Source: [Leptolyngbya] sp. PCC 7376 (lineage in GTDB: Bacteria > Cyanobacteriota > Cyanobacteriia > Cyanobacteriales > MRBY01). From it: a stretch of DNA of 64,000 nucleotides. Location of the stretch: assembly GCF_000316605.1 (NCBI RefSeq), contig NC_019683.1, forward strand, positions 4,324,036-4,388,035. Reading direction: 5' to 3'. The notes beneath the pieces are model-generated. The model ran no database searches and was not told the origin of the DNA. It saw only the letters and a program-made list of their open reading frames with translations. Shown one piece after another: positions 54,245 to 62,745 of this stretch (position 1 is the stretch's first letter; each line of letters opens with the position of its first letter). Made by a program: the position numbers and the translations under genes.

Positions 54245-54327
54245 AAAGCTTTCTAAATCAGGAACAGCCGTCCTTGTAGAAAAATAGTAGCTACATTCCT
54301 AAAATCTTCAGTTAAGTTGACAATGCC
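54245..54327 (+). mobile_element. IS6 3' end fragment
   Basis: It runs from AAGCTTTCTAAATCAGGAAC to CTTCAGTTAAGTTGACAATGCC, the last 83 or so bp of the IS6 element in plus orientation. It ends 8 bp before the permease gene and marks the right border of the IS-rich region. Confidence 0.8.
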
Positions 54328-54334
54328 CTAAAAA

Positions 54335-55363
54335 TTAATAGCGAATCCGCGGATCAATCAGCGCATTCACGATATCGATCACGAGACTCATCACCACGAC
54401 GATCGCCCCAAAAAAGACCATAATTCCTTGCACTGTTGGATAGTCCCGCAAAGAGATTGCCTCATATAATCGGTTGCCGAGACCTGGCCATGAGAAGGTT
54501 ACCTCTGTTAGTACTGCCCCACCGAGTAATGCCGCAAACGTTAAACCGAGCACAGTAATAACAGGAATAAGCGCATTTTTTAGGGCATGATTTAAGAGGA
54601 TTTTTCGTTCTGGGATGCCCCGCGCTCGCGCCGCCTCGACGTAATCAGACTTCAGGGTTTGCCGGAGATTTACCCGGACAATTCGTTCGAAGATACCACT
54701 CAGCAATAAGCCAAGGGTTGTGCAGGGTAGAAATAGATAATAAAGTGCTGTTTTTAGCTGGAGAAAATTGCCAGTGAGGACACTGTCGAGGGTATATAGA
54801 CCAGAAATACTTGGGGGTGGCTCAATATTCAGCGGAAACCTTGTGCCGAGCGGAAACCAACCGAGCTTTACAGAGAACACCAATTGCACCACCATCCCCA
54901 TCCAAAACAGAGGGAGCGCATAGGTGACGATGCCGAAGAGACGACCACCAATATCAAAAATCGTGCCTTGTTTCGAGGCCGACAACATTCCGACACTCAC
55001 ACCAATAGTCACTGCCACCAACATCCCAAAAAAGGTGAGTTCTACCGTCGCTGGGAAATGTTGCTGAATCACTTGCCACACATCTAAACCACGACTGGTG
55101 AGAGAAGTCCCAAGATCAAATTTGAGAAGCTGGCCGAGATAGGCAATATATTGCAACCAGAGTGGCATATCCAAACCCAACTGTTCTCGCAGAGCAGCTT
55201 TCGCAGCTTCCGGGGCACGGTTACCAAGGATTGCATCGGCAGGGTCGCCCGGTGTTGCCCGCAATAGCAAAAACACCACCGTCACAATCGTGAACAACAT
55301 CAACGGCGCCAATATGAGGCGGGTCAAAATGTAGTATTGGAGGGCTTTACTGCGGGAGGACAT
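54335..55363 (-). CDS. Dipeptide/oligopeptide-type ABC permease (DppB/OppB family)
   Basis: 342 aa from ATG 55363. The family start is YYILTRLILAPLMLFTIVTV with the RATPGDPADAI motif, then QLGLDMPLWLQYIAYL, six membrane helices and the ATPase-contact loop EAARARGIPERKILLNHALKNALIPV. The C-terminal NALIDPRIRY is typical. Partner DppC, DppD and binding protein genes are not nearby, as is common in cyanobacteria. The IS6 fragment lies directly at its 3' end, but the stop codon is intact. Confidence 0.9.
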   Translation of the reverse strand: MSSRSKALQYYILTRLILAPLMLFTIVTVVFLLLRATPGDPADAILGNRAPEAAKAALREQLGLDMPLWLQYIAYLGQLLKFDLGTSLTSRGLDVWQVIQQHFPATVELTFFGMLVAVTIGVSVGMLSASKQGTIFDIGGRLFGIVTYALPLFWMGMVVQLVFSVKLGWFPLGTRFPLNIEPPPSISGLYTLDSVLTGNFLQLKTALYYLFLPCTTLGLLLSGIFERIVRVNLRQTLKSDYVEAARARGIPERKILLNHALKNALIPVITVLGLTFAALLGGAVLTEVTFSWPGLGNRLYEAISLRDYPTVQGIMVFFGAIVVVMSLVIDIVNALIDPRIRY

Positions 55364-55437
55364 AGCGATTTGGTTTCCGGCGGACTGCAAAGATTATAGA
55401 GAAACACGGGGCGATCGCCACATCTTTGCGTTGAGTC

Positions 55438-55974
55438 CTAGGATTTAATCAATTCCACCGCATCCCGTCCGTCCACATTTTGCAAAAATACTTTCACCTT
55501 CTCATCCTTGGCTGTCGGTAATTTTTTGCCTGTGAAATCTGGCTGTACAGGCAACTGACGATGACCCCGATCCACGAGCACCGCCAACCGAATCAACTCC
55601 GGACGACCATAATCATTCACCGCGTTGAGAGCTGCCCGAATCGTTCTGCCACTAAACACAACATCATCCACCAGCACCAAGTGTCGTCCATTAATATCAA
55701 ACGGAATATCTGTTTTGGACGGCGTGCGCACACTGATTTTGTCGAGATCATCCCGATAAAACGTGATATCCAGCGACCCCACAGGCACCTGAATATTTTC
55801 TAAAAGATCGATTTGTTTCGCAATACTCTGGGCTAAGGGCACACCACGCGTATAAAGCCCTAGCAACGCTACATTTGATAAATCCCGCGCTTTCTCGATA
55901 ATTTGTGAAGCGAGACGCGTCAATGTACGGCGCATTTCCTCAGCGGAAAGAATCTCGATGACACTGTCTGTCAT
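55438..55974 (-). CDS. pyrR: Bifunctional pyr regulator / uracil phosphoribosyltransferase PyrR
   Basis: 178 aa from ATG 55974. It shows [20 protein letters not shown] at the N-terminus, [10 protein letters not shown], the PRPP loop [19 protein letters not shown] and [16 protein letters not shown]. In cyanobacteria PyrR is often mainly a UPRTase; no pyr attenuator was sought beyond the immediate upstream, where none is evident. It stands alone between the permease and folE. Confidence 0.92.
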   Translation of the reverse strand: MTDSVIEILSAEEMRRTLTRLASQIIEKARDLSNVALLGLYTRGVPLAQSIAKQIDLLENIQVPVGSLDITFYRDDLDKISVRTPSKTDIPFDINGRHLVLVDDVVFSGRTIRAALNAVNDYGRPELIRLAVLVDRGHRQLPVQPDFTGKKLPTAKDEKVKVFLQNVDGRDAVELIKS

Positions 55975-56065
55975 GGTCAACCTTGGTGCAGTAGGTTTAT
56001 ATTGTACGCCTTGCACTGAACCCCAGGCGATCGCTGCCTATTTTTTCCTGTACTAATGATTCCAA

Positions 56066-56092
56066 AAGAAAAAGACAGCCCTGGAGCTGCCC
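56066..56092 (-). terminator. Terminator after folE
   Basis: On the minus strand GGGCAGC TCCAGG GCTGTC TTTTTC forms a 6-bp stem (one G-U) with a U-run. It lies about 40 nt after the folE stop. Confidence 0.7.
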
Positions 56093-56129
56093 TTAAAATC
56101 TTAGATTTCTAAATCGCTGATATAGATCC

Positions 56130-56849
56130 CTAAAGGAAACTGGGTTTGTGGCGAATGAGGTTTAAAAATTCTTCGCGCGTTTTCTGCTCATTCTGAAAAC
56201 AACCAATCATTGCACTGGTCACTGTCCAAGAACCAGGCTTCTGAACACCCCGCATAGACATACACATATGCATTCCCTCCATCACAACCGCGACACCTTG
56301 AGGCTCAAGCACTTCCTCTACAGCCTCAGCGATTTGACGAGTTAAGCGCTCCTGAACCTGTAGACGACGAGAATACATCTCTACAATCCGAGCCAACTTA
56401 CTCAAACCCACAACCTTCTGGTTTGGAATGTAAGCAACATGGGCACGACCCATGAAAGGCAACATGTGGTGTTCACAGAGACTAAAGAAATCAATGTCTC
56501 TTACCAAGACCATTTCATTGTGTCCTTCATCAAAAATGGCACCATTGAGCAGTTCCTCAAGGGATTGGTTATAACCTTGGGTCAAAAACTGCATTGCCTT
56601 CGCAACACGCTTAGGTGTTTTTAGCAAACCTTCTCGCTCAGGATCTTCACCAACTGATTCCAACATGGTGTAGACCGCTTCCATCATTTTTTGCTGGCTT
56701 TCTTCTGTAGAAGGACGGATGCTTGCCGTCTTACCATCATTGCTATTGCGGTCGGGGCGGGTGACGATATCCGCGAGATCACGACCTAGAGCGTCTGTTG
56801 TGGGGGTGCTAGAACCACTGTTGGTACTGTTTAAAGAAGATGTCGTCAT
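56130..56849 (-). CDS. folE: GTP cyclohydrolase I
   Basis: 239 aa. It converts GTP to dihydroneopterin triphosphate for folate and pterin synthesis. The first 50 residues (Ser/Thr/Asn-rich) are a non-conserved tail. The core has [16 protein letters not shown], zinc ligands in [20 protein letters not shown] and later CMSMRGVQ, and [20 protein letters not shown]. Length without the tail is normal for the type I enzyme. Confidence 0.95.
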   Translation of the reverse strand: MTTSSLNSTNSGSSTPTTDALGRDLADIVTRPDRNSNDGKTASIRPSTEESQQKMMEAVYTMLESVGEDPEREGLLKTPKRVAKAMQFLTQGYNQSLEELLNGAIFDEGHNEMVLVRDIDFFSLCEHHMLPFMGRAHVAYIPNQKVVGLSKLARIVEMYSRRLQVQERLTRQIAEAVEEVLEPQGVAVVMEGMHMCMSMRGVQKPGSWTVTSAMIGCFQNEQKTREEFLNLIRHKPSFL

Positions 56850-56916
56850 AATGTGTTGTTTAGTTTTAGGAGTAAGAATGAATTATGCAGGATATGGCTA
56901 AATTAGCCGTTGAAGT

Positions 56917-57333
56917 CTATAGGACACCTGCACTGGATGTGACTGTAATGTCTTCAATATTTGTGCCAGCTAGTAGCCTGACAATTTGAAGGATGGTTTC
57001 AGCAACATTTATTTGGGTCAGTATTATGCTGTCTAAATCAGCATCAGTCATCTCTGCATCCCAAATTGAAGTCCGAAGTGCACCAGGTATTCTTGTCATT
57101 ACCTGAATACCATTGGTGGATTCTTTCCTCGAAGTTGTCTGAAAAATGCTAGTGAGGCTAAAAGTAAAACTTTCTATAGAGTTTTTCATTGCCTCAAGAC
57201 GCTCCATGAAACGCCTCATTAAAACCTGATTAACCCTAATAATCTTCTTTGCCAAACCCAAAGATACAATCCTGCCAATTATTTGATTGGCTTTTGTGGC
57301 AATGGATTTTTTTGTATCGGCAGAAAAGTGCAT
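56917..57333 (-). CDS. Hypothetical protein
   Basis: 138 aa, not recognised. The N-terminal 50 residues are basic and helical (KKSIATKANQIIGRIVSLGL), the middle Ser/Thr-rich (FTFSLTSIFQTTSRKEST), and the end has SIILTQINVAETILQIVRLL, a helical hydrophobic stretch. No signal peptide. HIP1 is absent and codon use gives no strong hint. It could be a real small gene between folE and accA; support is only its length and lack of a better overlapping frame. Confidence 0.4.
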   Translation of the reverse strand: MHFSADTKKSIATKANQIIGRIVSLGLAKKIIRVNQVLMRRFMERLEAMKNSIESFTFSLTSIFQTTSRKESTNGIQVMTRIPGALRTSIWDAEMTDADLDSIILTQINVAETILQIVRLLAGTNIEDITVTSSAGVL

Positions 57334-57617
57334 AGAGACTAAGCCTTACTTTGTCTTAACGTCCAATTCCTTTCGCTTGCCTAGTTTTTGTCGCCTAAAA
57401 ATCGCACTTAAAAAAGGCAAACCCATGTCGGAGTTGCCATCAAGGCGATATAAATGCGGACAAATGCTAGTCCGAAGGCAGAAAAGCGAGCTCCAATGTT
57501 ATGCATCGCTATACAACCTTAATGCTTGAGGTATTGACACCCTAACAAAGCCTGAGCAATGTTACAAAATGTTACCAAAACAGTATAACACCCTAAACCT
57601 TAACGATTATGGGTGGT

Positions 57618-58595
57618 TTAAGCAGATTCTAAAAATACACCGATTTTACGGAAACGCTGATAACGAAGATCTTTCCGTTGTTCGGGTGTCATCTGTAGCA
57701 AAGTTTGTAAGTTTGCTTGGATCGTTTGTTTGAGAAGCTGAGCGGCATTAATCGGATCAGAGTGTGCGCAAGATGGCGGCTCTGGGACAATCTCATCGAT
57801 AATGCTGAGTTTTTTTAGATCTTCGGCAGTGATTTTCAGGGCGGCAGCAGCTTGTTCAGATTTACCTGCATCTTTCCATAGGATTGCAGCACAGGCTTCA
57901 GGAGTCGCCACGGTATAAACGCTATGTTGCAGCATGAGAACGCGATCGCCGACCCCGATTCCCAAAGCTCCACCGGAACCACCTTCGCCAATAACGGTGC
58001 AAATAATTGGTACATCGAGACTAAACATTTCTCGCAAGTTGTAGGCGATCGCCTCCCCTTGACCAAGTTTTTCCGCTTCGAGGCCTGCCCAAGCGCCAGG
58101 TGTATCGATAAACGTCAGGATCGGCATGCCAAAGCGATTAGCGTGATCCATCAAGCGCATTGCTTTGCGATAACCACCAGGGGCTGGCATTCCGAAATTT
58201 CGGGCGACATTATCTTTCGTATCGCGACCCTTTTGGTGACCAAGCATCATTACAGGCTGACCATCGAATCTCGCAATCCCACCGATTAAAGCTGGATCAT
58301 CGGACCCACCGCGATCGCCGTGAAGTTCAAACCACTCGTCTGTCATCATCTGCACATAATCGAGGGTGCTCGGACGGCGAGGGTGGCGGGCGAGTTGTAA
58401 CCGTTGAGCTGGGGTTAAAGCACTAAAAATTTCATTCCTGAGCAAATCTGCGCGATCCTCAAGCTGCTTAATCTGCTCTGAGACATCGACATTATTTTCT
58501 TCTGCAAGCTCTCGAATCTGATCGATCCGTGATTCCAGCTCAGAGAGAGGCTTTTCAAAGTCGAGGAGAAATGTGCGTCGCTCCGTTTTTGGCAT
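57618..58595 (-). CDS. accA: Acetyl-CoA carboxylase carboxyltransferase subunit alpha
   Basis: 325 aa from ATG 58595, which gives the usual [20 protein letters not shown] start. Conserved parts are [60 protein letters not shown] and [20 protein letters not shown], the carboxybiotin and acyl-CoA binding surfaces. It works with AccD, AccB and AccC, which lie elsewhere, to make malonyl-CoA for fatty acids. Confidence 0.95.
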   Translation of the reverse strand: MPKTERRTFLLDFEKPLSELESRIDQIRELAEENNVDVSEQIKQLEDRADLLRNEIFSALTPAQRLQLARHPRRPSTLDYVQMMTDEWFELHGDRGGSDDPALIGGIARFDGQPVMMLGHQKGRDTKDNVARNFGMPAPGGYRKAMRLMDHANRFGMPILTFIDTPGAWAGLEAEKLGQGEAIAYNLREMFSLDVPIICTVIGEGGSGGALGIGVGDRVLMLQHSVYTVATPEACAAILWKDAGKSEQAAAALKITAEDLKKLSIIDEIVPEPPSCAHSDPINAAQLLKQTIQANLQTLLQMTPEQRKDLRYQRFRKIGVFLESA

Positions 58596-58740
58596 GGTGA
58601 TCTTGTTCACTGACAGCGTTTACCGTTCTCCATTATCGCCACAAGCTTTGCCAACAGTAAAGAAATCCGTACTGCGATCGCCCCTGAGTTTTGCCAAAAT
58701 ATAATTAAGTCAATAAGTTTTTAATTAAAAAAGTACGTAT

Positions 58741-59469
58741 ATGAGTAACACAAGTAATTTTCGGGATGCCATACGGCAGGCAAAAGGGCAAGCTCTTGTT
58801 GGTTCCGATGTCGTCAAAAATGCCCTCCCCTATCTCGGCGGTGGTCTCGTCCTCACAGCCCTCGGTACCTACGGCGGCCTAGGAGTACTTCAAACAAACC
58901 CCAGCATGTTTATGCCAACCTTTTGGGTTGCGCTAATTGCTGAATTGGCATTATTCTTCGTTGCTCGTGGTGTTGCAGAGAAAGGGAATAACGCTACCGC
59001 ATTACCTCTCCTCGCTGTTTATAGTCTCCTTTCTGGCTACACTCTCACTGGTCTAGTCGCATTGGCGATCGGTACCGCTGGTGTTGGTATCCAAGGTGTT
59101 GGGATTGCAGCATTAGGTTGTGGTGTCACCTTTATTATTGCCCGAAACATTGGCTCGAATCTATCCGACGAAGATGGTCTAGCCCTCGCACAAACGGTTC
59201 GCCTTGGCATTACAGCATTGTTCGTTGTCCTCATCGCACAACTTGGTTTTAGCCTCTTTGGTGTTTACACTCCCAGTTGGTTAGAAGTAGGTATTTCGGG
59301 TCTAGGTACACTCCTATTTGCTGGTTGTGCAGTCGTTGACTTCTACGTCCTGCCTCGTACCTATCGGGATGAGCAATACCTCTCCGCTGCACTCTCGATG
59401 TACCTCACTTACATCAACCTCTTTATCTTCATTCTCCGTTTGCTGATTGCGATCAATAGCCGCGACTAG
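58741..59469 (+). CDS. Bax inhibitor-1 / YccA family membrane protein
   Basis: 242 aa with about seven membrane helices. It has the family's NALPYLGGGLVLTALGTYGG start, AVYSLLSGYTLTGLVALAIG, and a last pair of helices with FAGCAVVDFYVLPRTYRDEQ and MYLTYINLFIFILRLL. The conserved acidic residues of the BI-1 calcium/proton leak site appear as VVDFY (in place of the usual L-Y-D-T). The physiological role in cyanobacteria is unknown. Confidence 0.87.
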   Translation: MSNTSNFRDAIRQAKGQALVGSDVVKNALPYLGGGLVLTALGTYGGLGVLQTNPSMFMPTFWVALIAELALFFVARGVAEKGNNATALPLLAVYSLLSGYTLTGLVALAIGTAGVGIQGVGIAALGCGVTFIIARNIGSNLSDEDGLALAQTVRLGITALFVVLIAQLGFSLFGVYTPSWLEVGISGLGTLLFAGCAVVDFYVLPRTYRDEQYLSAALSMYLTYINLFIFILRLLIAINSRD

Positions 59470-59543
59470 AGACATTGAAGGTCACAGAAAACGAGTCACT
59501 TAATTTAAAAATTCAATTAGAAATTTAAGTTAGTCACGCGATC

Positions 59544-59572
59544 ACTCCTCATCCTGGTGGTGGGGAGTTTTC
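59544..59572 (+). terminator. Terminator between BI-1 and TetR genes
   Basis: ACTCCTCA TCCTGGTGG TGGGGAGT TTTCT: an 8-bp stem with one G-T pair followed by a short U-run. It serves the plus-strand BI-1 gene. Confidence 0.7.
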
Positions 59573-60157
59573 TTATGGATGTAAAACGGCGAGGGCTAAC
59601 TCAATGGTTTCGTGGAGATCGTCAGGGTTAGGAATTCCTTTGGTGCGAGCGCTTAAGCCAAGGGCAGTTTGGTGAAGATAACGAGCAATTTTTTTTGTCT
59701 CAAAGTCTGTTGGCAGCTCTCCCTCGGCAATCGCCTTATTGAGGGCTGCTTCAAAGGCACGTTCCCCCTGTTGACATAACCGCTCCACTTCAGCGGCAAC
59801 TTTTTGGTCATGGGGAGAAAGTTCAACCATGGCATTAACCAGAAAACAGCCTCGGCAACAATCGGTATTGGCAGTGGCAATTTTCTGATCAAAAAATGTT
59901 TCGATATTGGCGATCACTGAACCGGGTTTCAGGAGTTCTGTTTCTAGGGTTTGGACAACCGTTGAACCGTAGTGGGCGATCGCCTCAAGAAAAAGCTGAT
60001 GTTTGCTACCAAAGGTATTGTAAAGACTTTGGCGTTTAATGCCCATTCGTTCGAGCAATTCTGTCAGGCCAGTGGCATGGTAGCCTTTCTCCCAAAAGAG
60101 ATCCATCGCTTTATCTAAAACGACTTCCCGTTCAAATGCGAGTTTGCGACCAGCCAT
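59573..60157 (-). CDS. TetR family transcriptional regulator
   Basis: 194 aa. The N-terminal HTH is clear: REVVLDKAMDLFWEKGYHAT, GLTELLERMGIKRQSLYNTF, GSKHQLFLEAIAHYG. The C-terminal ligand domain includes TDCCRGCFLVNAMVEL, close to the AcuR/YxaF-type group with conserved cysteines. Nothing shows its target; it is convergent with BI-1 and 88 bp upstream of the next gene. Confidence 0.88.
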   Translation of the reverse strand: MAGRKLAFEREVVLDKAMDLFWEKGYHATGLTELLERMGIKRQSLYNTFGSKHQLFLEAIAHYGSTVVQTLETELLKPGSVIANIETFFDQKIATANTDCCRGCFLVNAMVELSPHDQKVAAEVERLCQQGERAFEAALNKAIAEGELPTDFETKKIARYLHQTALGLSARTKGIPNPDDLHETIELALAVLHP

Positions 60158-60245
60158 AAGTGTTGTGTTGTGAATTGAAATTTTATCGGATTGCTTATCC
60201 TAATTCTAGCTTGACCATTAAGTCAAAAAACAAGGTTCTGTGAAT

Positions 60246-61493
60246 TTAGGGCAAGTTCATTAATTTGGCGATCGCCTCGGTCAGTTTTTTGGCTGCACCA
60301 CGGGAACCGCGCAAATGGTGTAATTCTGATTGGATGGCTGCTAATTTTTCAGGATGGTCTAAAAAATCGAGCATGATATCCGCAACATATTCTGCGGTTA
60401 GATCACCGAGCAGTTCGGGAATGATTTTACGATTTGCCCAGATATTCGGCCAAGCGAAAAAGGATTGTTTTTTTTCAATTTGTTTAGCAAGGCGACTATT
60501 AAACCAGCGAAGAAACAAAGTCCCGACAAATGGAATTTTTGCAATGAGGCCAGGAATGCCATCCCACGCTTTCATCGCATCGATTTTCTGAGTGGGTAAT
60601 AGCACGATCATCGGAATCCCCAAGGCTCCGAGTTCGGCAGTATTTGCACCAATTGTAGTCACGCAAAGGCTACAGTCGCGCAAAAAATCATGGGCAGGAA
60701 AATCAGTGATTAATTTCACCTGTAGCCCTGTGGGAGTCTCTAAAACAGGTTTTTCGTTAATGTGTTTGAGCTGGGCGGTTTGCCCATTTACGAGTGACAC
60801 AACGGGATTGTAGCCAGGGTCAGCAAATTTGGCGAGATTCTGTAGCGTTAAAGTGGGCGCAACGGGGAGAAGAAATTGAATATCTGGTTTTGCAAGACGG
60901 AGCTGTTCGGCGATCGCCAAACTGAGAGGCAGCCCTTGGGACAATTTCATTGCCTTAGAACCCGGCAATAATCCGATAGTTGTTGCTGTGGACGACGTAG
61001 ATTCAGCCTTCGAGTCAATATCTACCATCAGATCCCCAACAACTGTGAATTTGTGGTGGTAACGGGGTGGAACTTTTGCTAAAACTTTTTCGTTCATCAC
61101 ACCAAAGCCGTCAATAAATCGCCACCAACGGGCGTCCCATTCTGCATAAATAAACGTTTTAAACCCCAGTCGCTTGCCAATCACGAGCGGGAAAAACTGG
61201 TCGCCCCCTAAAAATAAAACCAGTCCTTGGTCAAACCATTGCCAATGTTCTTTTGTTTTCCCAAATAGCAAAAATGGAAAAAAATCTTTGGCATCCTGTA
61301 CTCGATCAACTTCTGGAAAACTACGGGCGATCGCCGCTTCCTTGCCAGTGCCATTACTGCAAGGCGAAAGAACTACCGAAATGCGTGGTAATGTCCCAAA
61401 TCGCTGTCGGATCGTCTTTACGACTGGCCGTACCCATGTTGCCACCTCCCCTGGCCCATTGCTGAGAATCAAGAGATCAAAGGGTTGGGACAT
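60246..61493 (-). CDS. Lipid-A-disaccharide-synthase-related protein
   Basis: 415 aa. It has the LpxB-like GT-B layout: FDLLILSNGPGEVATWVRPV at the N-terminus, LFLGGDQFFPLVIGKRLGF, FTVVGDLMVDI, GLLPGSKAMKLSQGLPLSLA and the sugar-nucleotide region VTTIGANTAELGALGIPMIV. It matches the cyanobacterial family TIGR03492, distinct from true LpxB. The substrate is not known. The next minus-strand gene lies 46 nt before its start. Confidence 0.85.
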   Translation of the reverse strand: MSQPFDLLILSNGPGEVATWVRPVVKTIRQRFGTLPRISVVLSPCSNGTGKEAAIARSFPEVDRVQDAKDFFPFLLFGKTKEHWQWFDQGLVLFLGGDQFFPLVIGKRLGFKTFIYAEWDARWWRFIDGFGVMNEKVLAKVPPRYHHKFTVVGDLMVDIDSKAESTSSTATTIGLLPGSKAMKLSQGLPLSLAIAEQLRLAKPDIQFLLPVAPTLTLQNLAKFADPGYNPVVSLVNGQTAQLKHINEKPVLETPTGLQVKLITDFPAHDFLRDCSLCVTTIGANTAELGALGIPMIVLLPTQKIDAMKAWDGIPGLIAKIPFVGTLFLRWFNSRLAKQIEKKQSFFAWPNIWANRKIIPELLGDLTAEYVADIMLDFLDHPEKLAAIQSELHHLRGSRGAAKKLTEAIAKLMNLP

Positions 61494-61539
61494 TAAACAA
61501 ATTACTCAAAAACTTAAACAAGGCTATTTGGTGACGAAC

Positions 61540-62463
61540 TTAAGAGCGCTCTTCCCGAAAAGATTGACTCATTTCCATTGACTCTAAAGGTCTGGGCGAT
61601 CGCCAAGATTTGCGTTCCACTGGGGAGAAATTCTTGAGGCGTAAAGGTTTTGAGCGGGATGTTGGTTTTTCGAGGGGTGTAGGTTCGTGCATACCCCGTT
61701 CAAATTTTTGGGCAAGGCTGAGAGTTGAAAGAAGCGCTTCTCGCAATACAGTTTCTGTTTCCTCGCGCCATGCTAAGTGCAAAAAAGTGCAGAGTAATTG
61801 CTGCTGTTCTGTGGTGAGAGATTGCTCTTGGAGAAGCTGTCGCAAAAAACGAATAGTGGCGAGACGCTTGACACTGCTGCTATGGCTTAAATCATGTAAA
61901 GCTGATTCAAATTGCTTATTATTTGTGCCTTTCATCCAACTATTTTTAGTTGTTAAAAGTAGGATTGCAGCAATCATCAAGGTTTGACAGCCCAGAGCTA
62001 CCACTAACCAATGGTTTTCTGTAGTTTCCCACAGAGCGATCGCCCCGAAACTTACGGAGACGGCGATCGCTCCACTGGCTACGGACATCAGTAACCGTTG
62101 ATAATCACTGCGCCATATCCGATAAAAAACGTCTAAATATTTTGTCCAAGGTAGGTCGTAGGATGCATATATTGCGCCCATCACTGCCGCGCCGATACCC
62201 GTTGCTGCCACGAGTTCCCATTGCCACGCCCAAAGATTTACTGAAGCAGCGCTCACACCACTAATCAAAATAAATCGTTGCCAATTAACCGAGCGGCTAA
62301 GGGCAACAACATCCTGTAAACCAACTAAATCTCGACTGATATCGCGTCGAAACTTGTTCGGTCTCTCAGGTTGAGTGTGGGGAAATCTAGTCACAGGTAA
62401 TCTGAAACGGCGAAATGAAAGAGTCAAAATCGCGAGCAAAGCAGCGAACGACCCCCTAAGCAT
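61540..62463 (-). CDS. Membrane protein with Arm-type helical C-terminal region
   Basis: 307 aa. Three or four hydrophobic helices (FAALLAILTLSFRRF, ELVAATGIGAAVMGAIYAS, LLMSVASGAIAVSVSFGAIA, HWLVVALGCQTLMIAAILLL) are followed by a helical repeat-like part (VKRLATIRFLRQLLQEQSLT, TFLHLAWREETETVLREALL) and a Ser/Arg-rich tail. This composition is seen in a conserved cyanobacterial group annotated as armadillo-type fold proteins. Function unknown. Confidence 0.65.
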   Translation of the reverse strand: MLRGSFAALLAILTLSFRRFRLPVTRFPHTQPERPNKFRRDISRDLVGLQDVVALSRSVNWQRFILISGVSAASVNLWAWQWELVAATGIGAAVMGAIYASYDLPWTKYLDVFYRIWRSDYQRLLMSVASGAIAVSVSFGAIALWETTENHWLVVALGCQTLMIAAILLLTTKNSWMKGTNNKQFESALHDLSHSSSVKRLATIRFLRQLLQEQSLTTEQQQLLCTFLHLAWREETETVLREALLSTLSLAQKFERGMHEPTPLEKPTSRSKPLRLKNFSPVERKSWRSPRPLESMEMSQSFREERS

Positions 62464-62491
62464 ACCGTAAATTTACAGTGATAAAAGACCT

Positions 62492-62728
62492 TTAGCCCCG
62501 ACGTAAACCGGCAAACATATAGCCCAAAATAAAGCCCCCGATCATCGCCCAAAGCTGACCAGATTCTACGAAATTAGTGAGACCTGTTTGGATTTGACCG
62601 AGAACATCAGGATCCTCAACGTAACCGCTGAGTTGCTGGCCAATCACCAGTTGGGGTTGCGGTAAAGTTTCGATTAATCCAGCTTGTTGAGCGTCGGCGA
62701 TAGACTGTAAAGGCTTTTGCAAAGACAT
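62492..62728 (-). CDS. Small conserved membrane protein
   Basis: 78 aa. A soluble N-terminal half is followed by one C-terminal membrane helix (WAMIGGFILGYMFAGLRRG) with positively charged end, a tail-anchored layout. It lies 17 nt after the SpoIIE-type gene and is probably co-transcribed with it. No family name recognised. Confidence 0.6.
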   Translation of the reverse strand: MSLQKPLQSIADAQQAGLIETLPQPQLVIGQQLSGYVEDPDVLGQIQTGLTNFVESGQLWAMIGGFILGYMFAGLRRG

Positions 62729-62745
62729 GGCTTATAGAGAAGGTT